NCBI RefSeq assembly: GCF_010183535.1
Contig: NC_071330.1
Span: forward strand, 8,041,717-8,105,716
DNA: 64,000 bases
Direction of reading: 5' to 3'
Origin: Caenorhabditis remanei
Taxonomy: Eukaryota > Nematoda > Chromadorea > Rhabditida > Rhabditidae
A program made the translations under genes and the position numbers. The stretch's first letter is position 1. Every line of letters begins with the position of its first letter. Positions 38,772-49,900 of the stretch are shown in pieces. Below the pieces are notes generated by a model. It did no database searches, was not told the origin of the DNA, and was given only the letters and a program-made list of their open reading frames with translations.

Positions 38772-40765
38772 ATGATTTCATTCGAAGATTTTCTTCTTCG
38801 TCCATCAAAAGTGGTCGATCCATTCTATCGTTTCGTCGCTAAAATTGATCCATTTATCACTCTTGTTGAATTTTGTCAAGTAATTGGGCCGAGACCATTA
38901 GCCGTCGTTTCTCAACAGCCGGATGATAAAAGTAAGAATTTAAAATAATGTTTTTGGTGACAACTATTAATAGTTTCAGTCCGAGGTGTCGATATAAATG
39001 AGATGGCTATTTGGTTGATGTCATCCGATACTGTTCCGGGTACAATGATTGTTCTGGAGAATAATCAAACGGGTATTTACGCCGCTGCATATTATTTCAA
39101 TTTATATGATATGAGAGCCAGAGCTTTTCAGGTAATTCAGAAGTTAATATTAAAAATAAATGTTCTATGATTCAGCGAAATCTTTGTATTGCCTATTTAT
39201 GTTCCGAGAAACCGACCAAAGAAACTCTTCATCATTTTTCAACGACAATGAAAAAGTTGGTTTCTCCTGTTCTCATTTGCAATAGAAGATTATTTATTCG
39301 TCATGTAACGGATATTGTGAAGTTTTCAAACAGTGTAGGTAAGTCTGCATTGACTCTTCAGCTGTTTCTGGCTGATTTTCTCAGTTACAATAAATTATTT
39401 AATTCATTTTTTTCAGATGAAACAACATTAAAACAATACTACACTTTGAACGGAGACTCCCAAAAATTAACTGATGCAAGCAGATTCAATGTAGTTTTCG
39501 AACAAACAAGGCTGCTGAAAAGCAAATTTCTGACTAAAAGGTTTCAAGAAATGGCCTTCGAAGGTAATCCGAAAATTATTTGAAAATACAACCACCAGAT
39601 TTTTTACTTCAGACGATATCTGCTGTGGTCACAATACAGAAAATATGGGAGAAGCAGAGGACATAATTTGTTCGTTTCGAGTTCCTTCAATACCATTAAG
39701 TCCTGTGGAAACTCTTACTCCATGTGTATGTAAACATTCTTTTACGATTGACTTCTCACTTTTATTTACCAGGCTTACGACTCAATTATTCCAAAACTTC
39801 GAAAACTTTGCTCCGAACTGAACAGTTCCAGCAATTCCTCCAATACTCCCGGTGCATTATTTTGCGGTCTTCGTCCGATTGCCACAATGGCGCCAATCAC
39901 TACATCATCAATGCCATGGAACACAGATTCAGGGATAACCGATTGCGATATGCGAGGTGAAGAAACCATGAAAGCGATTACTGGTCATTTGGGAGATGTA
40001 TGTTTCCATTCCCAATTGTGAATTGTGACCAAAAAATAACTATTTTAGGTTCTTTTTCCATTATTATGTGGAGAAGATATGGTGGTTTGTGGAGCAGAAC
40101 AAAGAAGAAGTACTGTTGATGACATGCTTAGAAAATTGGGAAAAGTTGTACCAAGAGAAAGTGCACGCCGCGTGGAAGATGATTTACGAATGGAAAAGGA
40201 TCCAAACAAGTGAGTGAAACGGAAACTTTTCAATGAAATCCGTTTGTTTCAATAATAGGATTGGTAACGGTTTGGGTGGTCTCTTATGCAATCGAAACGA
40301 AACCGGGAAACTTGCTCGATGGAGAAATATTCTCGATATGAATAGGTAGGAGTTGACTGTTTATTTGAATACTGAACTCTCTTTCAGATGTATTCTGAAA
40401 ACTTTTCATTACGATGGCACATTACTGTCTGGGCTCAATAAAAAACGGAAGTGAGTGAATAGAACATGTATTCTTGCAACATACCCTTCTTTTTCAGATT
40501 TCCATCCGATAGATCATTGATTCTCTTCATCATTGCATATCTCACCAATATTTGTCAACTGGCTTATGTCTGTCGATATCTATTCATTCGGTCACCGAAT
40601 TCAGTAGATAAAGTATTAGGAGCACAGCAGAAAATCAGTTCCGACGATGAGAGGATACTAATCAATTTGCTTATGGGTATCGATTTCGAAAAATTCAATC
40701 GACTGAAACTATCACCAAACAAGGACGGAGGAGGAGCCAAACCTAGTAGAACGATTAATCTGTGA
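38772..40765 (+). CDS. smcr-8: SMCR8 homologue (DENN-family protein)
   Basis: About ten exons give roughly 510 residues. The N-terminal longin/uDENN segment reads [16 protein letters not shown], then [20 protein letters not shown] and [11 protein letters not shown]. These align with the human SMCR8 segments around VGPQPLLTIP and YVHHLTLYDLEARGF. SMCR8 forms a GTPase-activating complex with C9orf72 and WDR41 that acts at lysosomes and in autophagy; worm smcr-8 acts with alfa-1 in lysosome homeostasis. The later exons ([12 protein letters not shown], then [18 protein letters not shown]) fit a cDENN/dDENN-like part. The protein is much shorter than human SMCR8 (about 937 residues), mainly through loss of linker. 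An AATAAA follows the stop at 40771-40776. Confidence 0.8.
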
Positions 40766-40924
40766 TAATTAATAAAATCATTTACGGGACTAAAAAGGAA
40801 GTTTGTTATATTAGTAAGGAAAAAAATTGTACATTCAAAGTATCACAATCTCGATAATTTGCACATAATTAGTATACATTGGTCTCAAAAAATAAATTTT
40901 TTCATAAATTAGGAAAATTGTACA

Positions 40925-42295
40925 TTACTTCGACACTCCTACACAGATTGCTCCAGTTAGAGTGATAGCCACTGCAATGGAGAGAAGACGAAGGTTACGT
41001 GAACCGGAGATATCTCTGAATAACTCATCTGATATTGTTTTAAAAGAGAAAAAACAAACTAACCTGAAATAAAATACACTCCACAACGCAGCAATGACAC
41101 CAGGAACCATTGAAATTATAGGAAATGAAACAGCTTGTGACAAGTTATCATTGGCCACAAACCAAGATGCCTGAGCAATTCCCCACATTGAGCCAGCTGT
41201 CATCGATGGACCAATTAATCGAGATGGAGCAAATGGATTATTCTGAAAGAACTTTTTTTGAAACTGCGTTGCGATAATGCTTTCTTACTCTCGATACGAA
41301 CACATATCCGATCATTAAAGTTGAAGCAGTACAGAAAATTCCCATGTAGTGAGAGAAAACGTATCCGAGCCCAGTTTTTGGAGAAGTTGGGTACTGAAAT
41401 ATTGAAGTATCATATTTGAATATTGATTACCAATTTCTTACGAGTTCTGGATGATCTTGAATATAAATGACCGGAACAAAAGTAATTCCATAAAATACAC
41501 CAGCTACCAATGAAGTCACGATTGCCATTAATCTTTTCTGATTCCGATGAGCACCAATGACAGTAGGAACAGCTCCACCACGTGGCACTATAATATCACT
41601 AGCATCTGGAGATACGTCATCTGCTAAATCATCATCTGGAGCCACCATAAGAGGACTTCTTTCAGAAGATGTTTGAGATTCGTTCGGGCGAATTTGTGAA
41701 AATAAGAAACCTCTGAAACATGATCAAATTGTGTATTCAATTACTTGACTTCAGATTCTTACCCAAAAACTACTAAAATCAGACCAAAATAATTGAGAAT
41801 TGGAGACGTTGGAACTGTTGCATTGATACCGAATAGACCAAATCTTCAATCAGAAACAATTATTTTTATATTTTTTGACAAGTTTACCTTCCGGCAGCCC
41901 ATCCTGCCACACAATTCGTGGTTCCCCAAACCAGCATTCCCATGCCAATTCCTATTGTATTCATGATTGGAACAGCTGTTGCATTACCTGAAAAGATTTT
42001 ATTCGAAACGTGTAAAAATTGGCGATTATGCCAAACCAAGAGCCCAGAAAACTCCTCCCAGCATAGCGAGTGGCTCAAATTCTGGAAATCCTTGCGTCCA
42101 GTATACAATGACTCCGACTAGAAGAATTGCAGATGACATTAACCATTGGACGAAAATTCCTGGAACCAGCAATTGTTTAATAAAGATTATGACACCCATA
42201 CCGTTTCCTGATTGACACTTTTTCACTGGAACAAACATTGATCCGAATAGAACAGATGAAAGTGCACATGCACTTAAGCCTATCGCCACACTCAT
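40925..42295 (-). CDS. TMEM144-family multi-pass transporter-like protein
   Basis: About seven exons encode roughly 370 residues with about ten membrane helices. Start: the ATG at 42295 lies just after the acceptor GATTTCAG. Family marks are SSVLFGSMFVPVKKCQSGNG, FEPLAMLGGVFWALGNATAV, MGMLVWGTTNCVAGWAAGRF and, near the end, GSMWGIAQASWFVAND. This is the TMEM144 (DUF1632) family, related to sugar and nucleotide-sugar transporters, with undefined substrate. A hydrophilic loop in the middle holds DDDLADDVSPDASD. It is the third gene of a likely - strand operon: the upstream gene stops 217 bp before this start. Its 3' end converges on smcr-8, 159 bp away. Confidence 0.85.
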
Positions 42296-42512
42296 CGCTG
42301 AAATCAATCATTGAAATCTGTAATTCCATCGTCGAAAAGTAAACAATTTCGAAAATTACGAATGAGTCAACATGTGATTCAGTACCTAACGAATTGTTTA
42401 TTATTTTCATCAAACAAACAGGAACAATATGAATTCTATATCCTTCATATAAAATAACTTAAAGACATGAATAGTTTACCTAAATAAAAAATAATTAATC
42501 AAAAAAGAGAAA

Positions 42513-44193
42513 TTAATCATCCATCCCAACAACACCTTTCAACTCGTCGTCTTCTTCGTTTACATCCTGAAAAATTGAAACATTAATTAATAGAAAATTA
42601 AGTGAATTTAATTACTTTCAGATGGTCATATCTCGTGATAATAGGAGTTGCAATTCCTCTGATATCTCCAGTAGCAGTCACATGAGTCCACAATGATGGA
42701 TTGATATCTCTCATAATCCGATTCCGTTTCAACATCTTCCAATAATACTCTTTTCCACCCTCTGCATGTTGAAATGATGCCCGAGCCGCTTCTGCGTCCG
42801 CATGAATATCGGTCAGATATCTGAAAATAATGAACACTTGGAAAATATGGTAATTTTACTTTGAATATTCAGTTATTCAAAAATCATTCTCATAAAAACG
42901 AATCAAATCGCTGATAGAAATCTCGATCGATTACATCAATTTAGTGGAAGTGAGTGGATGGAAACTCTCGTTTTCATTCCGCTTCAGACCCGGTCAGGGC
43001 AGAAAATGACCGAACAACTAGTATGTTTTAAATATGTGATTAAAATCTCAGAAACATTTTAACCTCTTGTATATTGAGAAAGAACTTTTCTAGGTGAAAT
43101 ATTTCAAAAAGAAGACGATCGAGACTAACCTATACAGCATATGCCACTGCTTGTTGGCATACCACGCGGCACCTAAAAATAATGGATAAGCAATGGCGAA
43201 TGAAGCAGCTGAACCACTGAGTAGTCGTGAACTCTACAAATAATAATAACTTCAGTTATTTTTCAGACGAGCGAACTCACATTGTGAATCCAATATGTAA
43301 AAATCGAACTGAACGTAGTCCAAGTGGCCCATGAGATACTCCGTTGAGCTAATGATGCATAACCATCATAAGCGTATAAATCACGGAGAAAAAGAAAACG
43401 ATGTGCCTGAAATTTTATAGAATAAGGTTCTATAGGAAAGAACTTACGTTATCAGAAAGAGTATAGCAATCAGCAAATTCCTCGGCAATTTCTGAACCCC
43501 ATTGTATTGGAACACGCTCTCCCATAAAATCTACGCCTTCGGGATACTGATTTCTGAAAATTCATCGAAATTAGATCTGTAAAAAAGCGTTTAAAGTAAT
43601 TACTTAAAATAATCGAATGCTTCATTTCCATTTTTGAATTTGGAGTACATTGGTACTGCCAATTTGAGTCCCGTTCTGACACCAAGGGAACCAGAAGCAA
43701 CAGTTTCATCAGAATCCAAAAGATTTCGTTGAATTTGGACTGAAACAACAGCATCTTTCGGAATTCTTGATTCTCGTTCTAAAAATCTTCCGTATTCTTC
43801 ATCGGCAAGGGGAACGAGACGATCTGGTAGAGATTCAACTGAATATCTGAAAATAAGTCCGAATTTATCAAGAATTCAGTCAAACTTGTGCAACGATACT
43901 CAAAAATTCTTAGTTTTTATAATTGACGCATTTTGTAGTCTGATGCATGAAACAATAAACGAGCAAATTGTAGCTAACTGCAGCATGGTTTCACTATCTA
44001 AATTGGTCAACTGTCGCAAGCAAACAAACCTTCGTGGGAAAGTCAAATTGACAAACGGTCCATTGATTAGAATTGATCCAATTGGATATCCCACTACCGT
44101 AGCCGCAAGCAGACCGATCCGTGCTCTCCGACCCACTTTTGTTTGGAGCCAGAGAGTGGCTTTTTGGTTCCACTCGGTATATGTTGAACCCAT
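42513..44193 (-). CDS. TMEM177-like mitochondrial protein, paralogue A
   Basis: About seven exons give roughly 320 residues, close to human TMEM177 (311). The ATG at 44193 follows an acceptor at about 44220; an upstream GTG would extend the frame slightly. The N-terminus, MGSTYTEWNQKATLWLQTK, is basic and amphipathic and then hydrophobic, fitting mitochondrial targeting or anchoring. Family matches include VPIQWGSEIAEEFADCYTLS followed by DNAHRFLFLRDLYAY, and HAEGGKEYYWKMLKRNRIMR, equivalent to the human GGVEFYEKLLSGNLALRSLL. Two hydrophobic spans lie between these motifs. Human TMEM177 is an inner-membrane protein that stabilises newly made COX2 with COX20. It is 202 bp downstream of paralogue B. 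Confidence 0.75.
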
Positions 44194-44395
44194 CCGGAAA
44201 TTGTACACCGTGATGACTTTCTAATTTTTCAGAAAAATGAAGCATTTTGGATGGGCATTGTACCAATTAACTAATTTAACTCAATAACAAATTATCCTGA
44301 TTTAATTTAAATTATTAAAACAAAACTACATTCTAAGTGGCTAAACCCGTATGAATCAAACAACAGAAACGAATACATAAAAAGAAATTAACGAG

Positions 44396-45727
44396 TTAAT
44401 GTTCTTTGTTTTCTTCTTGTTCATTGAGTAACTTCTCTTCTTGATTCATTTGTTTCTTGAGTTTTCTAACTTCTCGAAGTCGTGAAGATAGTTTCACAGT
44501 GTCCTCCTCGTCGTCTCCATTTCTTGCGATCCGTTTCTCGCCTTCTTCGCCAAGAACCTAGAAAAACGTATGAGACTCAATCTATTTTAGCCTACTTCAC
44601 ATACCCTTCTATATAATCGATTCAGCTTCATTGTAGACTCAAAATAGTCAATTGCCCCAATTAAATATTCATCTCCCCTGAAAGTCCTTGATTTTTTTAT
44701 TTGACGAGAATTTTAATTACCTTTTTATAGTATCTTCATCAGCTTTTGTAGTCTTATAACCTTCAAAATAGCGCGAGAACTGAGAAAATGTGGTTAATGT
44801 GAAGCCAAGTGCTGCTGCAGTTGCAATATACGGACCTGCCATTATGGCAACAGCTGAAAAGTTTTATCTACGTTTAAAAAACCAAGGATTTCTTCTTCTA
44901 ACTCACCATTTAACACTCCATATCCCATCGTAGAGAATCCTATCCAAGCAAGAATAGGCGCACAAAAGTATTCACCACTGTAGAATTATACACTTTTTTA
45001 ACTTCTCCAATACTATTTTTACCTATTCGCAATCTGAAGTTGTCTTTGTACAATGAATTGCTTGGCAGCATCAGAAAGCATCATGCGAGCAATCAACTCA
45101 TCACCAGTCTCACTGTTGACTTCCACTTTTCGACGATGTCTGAAACATGAAGCTGAGAAATTTGTGGAAAGAATCTTTGTATAAATATATGTATTAGAAA
45201 AAAACAAAAAATGTTGAAGATATTCAAATAAACAAACTTGCTCAAGCCCAAATCAACTTCTAAATTGGCTCCAATTCGTCTTGCAGTTTCGACATCATCT
45301 AATGTCATTCTCAATGGAAACTGTAGTTCAGCTCCACTGCTCAGGAACAATCCACCGTATACTTTCGGCTCCATTTCATCAGTTAACACGACTTGGAACT
45401 GTAAATGAAGAAGTTTATAATATATTTTCTCAATACTACGGAATCAAAATTGTTATTTTTTTTAAAGTTTCGTACTTTTGCCTTCCTCAGTCGATCCATT
45501 TTATCGATTTCGTATTCAACGAGTTCTTTCAAGTGCTCACTTGGTTCCATTGAACTTCTATCCAAATATGGTTTTGCCCAGATTTGATCACCTCGGAATC
45601 CTGATAAAACTAATTTTGTAGTCGAATATTGAATTCTGAAGTTACCGTGTACCATAATATATCCTAATGGATAAATTGGAATTATTCCCATATAAACTTG
45701 CTTGAGGCGCGAAAAATATGGTGACAT
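44396..45727 (-). CDS. TMEM177-like mitochondrial protein, paralogue B
   Basis: About six exons give about 310 residues. The ATG at 45727 directly abuts the acceptor CATTCAG, so the mRNA is probably SL1 trans-spliced. Shared family positions are GGLFLSSGAELQFPLRMTL, then MMLSDAAKQFIVQRQLQIAN (human LTLSREAQKFALAREVVYLE), and IGAIDYFESTMKLNRLYRRV followed by LGEEGEKRIARNGD (human LGKDGEKLYTPSGN). Two membrane spans separate the last two. The C-terminus is a charged, helical tail (KKQMNQEEKLLNEQEE) not seen in paralogue A. Sequence similarity to A is low outside these positions, so the duplication is old. It is probably the first gene of an operon with paralogue A and the TMEM144-like gene. Confidence 0.75.
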
Positions 45728-46960
45728 CTGAATGCAGGATTTTCTATAAGAAGAACGTAATCACAATCAAGTATTTGTCTTCTATAACATTTTTCTGCTT
45801 CCTGAAAGTGAAACGATCGAATTGCATTTTCATGTTTATTCCGTCCTTTAAAATAATACACAAGTCTTAAAAGCGTGGGAGAATTGGTAAGGGAAAGGGA
45901 CGTACAGAAATTGATTAGGTGAAATAGTGGATCCAGTAAAATTTTTTCAGCCGAATCAATTCCAAATGATATTGGAGACAAGTACTTCGTCGATAGAGAA
46001 ATCGGGACAAAAATTGTCCGATTTTCAGAAATCTCGGAGAGGAATTTTTAGCGGAGTGCTGTCATCTCCCTCTACTTGAGAGCTCCACTTCCGGTGTTTC
46101 TGAAAATCTGACAATGGGGTTAGAAAACAAAAATAAACAAAAAATTTCAAAATTTGTGGTCATATATAACAAAAATATGAGAGTAATTCTCAAATTTAGA
46201 ACGCTACAATTATTAGGAACCAACTACTAAAAATTCTAGACTGAATTTTCAAGATTCGTGAAATGAAACTACGGTTTTCAGAAAGAATGAATGAGCGGGG
46301 ATGGGTTTGGGATGAAGAAATAATAAAAAGATAACAAAAAGATCTAAAAGATGAAACTAGTATCTGCAGAAGGAGAAAATATAACTAAAGCCCCGAGATC
46401 CCGAAATTTCGAAATGAAATGTGAAAGCGACACAAACCGAAACTTCGGAATCCATAATCCAAATATGGGAAGTTAGGGGTGGGGGTAACAACAGTAGTCT
46501 TGTTTCAAACTAATAACAACAGAAGGACAGGGAGCAAGAAAATTTAGCTTTTGCATACAGAAGAATTCAGTAAGCAAGAAAATGAGAGTAACAAAAAAAG
46601 AGATAGGGAAAAACGATTAAATCATAGGAGAAGATAGGGGAAAACGATGTGAAAAACCATTAGTGAGTTTTGAATTCAAAATTGAAACAAAAAGAGATAG
46701 AATCAGAAGATCAAGTGTTTGGATGGTGGACGGTACCATGTTTCAAGAAAAAGGACGGGACAGAGTATGAAGGTAACCGTGAATTTGTTGAAATTGAAAT
46801 AGGAAAACATTTAAAAAAATGAACAGGTTGAAAAAGGCAGAAACGGGTAGACAGGAGAACGGTGTTGAGCAAAATTTTCATAAAAGGACACTTGGGTGAT
46901 GTGTTGGTGTTGGTAGGTAAAGAGAAAGTGATATGAGAGATACACGGCTTCTTGAGTTTT
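45728..46960. other. upstream of TMEM177 operon / 3' flank of larp-1
   Basis: About 1.2 kb. The first ~400 bp is the promoter side of paralogue B. It includes a near-perfect inverted repeat at 46000-46023, arms ATCGGGACAA and TTGTCCGAT around a 3-base centre. The rest is purine-rich and holds the larp-1 3' UTR. No gene seen. Confidence 0.4.
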
Positions 46961-49900
46961 TTACTTCTTGGTTGACAATGGAAGATTCTGAAAATAGATG
47001 AATTCATAATTAATAAAAACAGATGTTTCTAAAGTACTTTGATGAAACTCACTCTAAAATCATCCGTTGACTTATATTTGTTCAACTCGCTTGTCAAGAA
47101 GTCGTCAACAACCAACTGTTTAGCAATTTTCGATCTGAAATGTTTTTGATATTATTTATACACGAGAGAAATATTACCGCTGTAAGAAAGCAAAAAGTTT
47201 CTCAAGTCCGTAGAGCTCTCCTTTTTGCACGTCGGTAGTGCAATCCTTCATGAACTTTTTGTAAATTTCTGGTCTGAACTTTTTCTCCAAGCCGTAGCTG
47301 TAGAATCGGAACAATGCTTCAATCCCGTAACGAGATCTGAATAAAATCATTTTTTTTTCTGTAATTCATTTTTAATTATTCTTACCCAATCTCAGAGTCC
47401 TCAAGTGCTAACTTGCGGAACTCTTCGTACATGTTTCTGTTGAAATTATCTCGCAAAAAGAAAGACCAGAAACGGTACAATGTGTTCATTTCGGCACAGT
47501 CGTATCCAAGACTCTTGCGCTGCTTCAGGCATGATTGTCTCCACGTGGAATACACATTTTGCACGAAACGATCCTCCTGAAGAAGACTGACAGATGGATG
47601 ATTAGCCGGGACCTGTGATGAACTGGCAGCGATTCCAATTGGAGCAGCAGGTAAACCGTCTTCTCGTCCGAGGACCCACGCTACTGGCATCTCAACAGGT
47701 GGCTTCTCGCTGTGACGAGTCTTCTTCTTGCGTGGAGATTTGGCATCGAGTGGAGCGGATGGTTTCGATACTGGGTAAAAGCGGTTCATCTTCTGTTCCT
47801 GCGACTCACGACGTTGCATCGGTGATTTAGGCTGAAAAATCGAATTACGTCGCAGTACTATGTATTCAACTGTATCCTTCGTTAGTCCGTGTGAAGCATT
47901 TTAGAACAAATGATACAAACAAGATGCATTATGAGCGAGGGAAAACTTAAAATATCACAATATCAAATAAACCGTACCACAGTAACACTGGCAGCTGCAC
48001 GTTCCTTGGCTTTTTTAGTCCAAACAGAATCGGGAGTTGGTTGTGTTCCAGTAGGTGGTGGGATCAGTGGTGGCTCTTCTGAATCCTTTTTAGTTTCACT
48101 ATCTCCGCGCATTCGATGGAACTGCTCCGCCGAAATCGTCGAAACTTTGGACGTCTGTAACAGGAGTGCTCACAACACGGTTACAATACAACTTTGATTG
48201 ATATTTTTTGAGATGGGAGTCGGAACAAGCGACGTTAACATGTTAAAAAAATAATACTCCATGATTTTCAGGATCTCTGAGAATAATCTTACCGGTGCTT
48301 CCTTCTCAAGTGGAACTGTCCAAAGCTCCTCTTCATACTGACGAAGTCCGATTTCTACTTCTTCGTTGAACTCTACTTGGTTCTGTGATCGTGTCGTGAA
48401 ATCACCCGTACGATCCAATGTTCGTCGCGATGGTGTCATAATGATCAATTTGCTTATAACATCATCTGTGATTTCTTCCGAATCTATAGCACTGAAAAAA
48501 GTGAACTTGATTATTTGTCCTTTACCCGACTGGTTGGCCATTTTCATCAAAGATCTTCAATAGTATTTATTTTAACGATGAGTGTGTCCACGTGGCACCG
48601 AGTTCTAAACGCTCATGTTCGCCACTCCCCTCTCACAGCCGTTTTGTATAAGACTAATAACTTATATGAAAATTTAAAATTATTTTCTATCACAGCAGTT
48701 CACCTTCACGAGGACTTTCACTAACCTTAAAAGAGCTTTCTTGGATTTTTCTGCTCGTTTTGGTGTTTGTGTTGATCCTCCGCCACCAGAAATTTCATTG
48801 TCGAACTGAAAATCCAATTCGGGTTGATCAGAGCCCCCTTGCTGAGACGATATCTGTGACTGTGTTTGACGTTTACTTTCGTTCGTCGACTGTGATCCGG
48901 AGGTGAGCCGTCCTTTTGCTTTTCCTTTCCTTGTTTTCACTTCTTCCCAATCATCTTGATGATGTTGTGGTTTATTTGTTTTCGAAGAGGAAGCTTGTGT
49001 TTGAGCCTGCTGTTCTGTAGAAACCTTGGACTGAGTCGTGGCAGGTTGAGTTGAAGGTCCATTTTGTCGAAACTGTTGTGAGGCTTGAGTGGAAGTTCCT
49101 GGCATAGAGTCAGCAGCTCCACTGACTGTAGGCATCAATGGCCACGAAGTCGGGTTTTCGCGTGCACGAATCTGCATACTGTCGGAAGAAACCTCTACTT
49201 TTGTAGAATCCTTGAGTGCCTCGCCAATCAACAAAACATCCTCAGTGAGCGCACGAACTCTTGGGAAGGATGCAATAAGAGCCACTGGTAAAAATCCTTC
49301 TGGCGACATTTTTCGACGGAGGAAGAAGTCTTTCTGGAGATTGTCTTCAGAGAAGTAGTACTCACTGAAATCAAAATATAACTTAGTACTGCAAAGCAAA
49401 TACTGCGCAAAAGAAAAGGTTCAAAATGGAATGAGCACTTACATTTGTTTTCTGACGTACTCCTTCAAAGTATCATCAGTGACTGGACGTGGTGGAGCTG
49501 GTGGATGATAGATAGGAGCAAATGGAATGGATGTGTTGATTGGCTCTCCATTCGCCAGTGGTGAACTGATACCACCATCACGATCCAATGGTGGAGACAT
49601 TAGATTCGGTGAAATCATCGGCATTGGAGGTCGGAACGGGGCAAAAGAAGCCATGTGTTGTTGTGCTTGTTGAATGAGAATACTTGCTTGATGTGGATCC
49701 AACTGATGCTCATATTGCTGTGGAGCTCCATAATATTGCGAGTATTGAGCCTCCATCAAAGTCATATAGTCGAAGTTGTCCTCTCCAGCTTCAATATCTT
49801 CCCAACGAGGAAGTGGTCCTCTCTCTTTTCGCTGAGCTGCAGTCAGTTTTGGTGGAGCATGGGGGTTTGCTCGTGCCTGATATCTATCATTTCGCTGATA

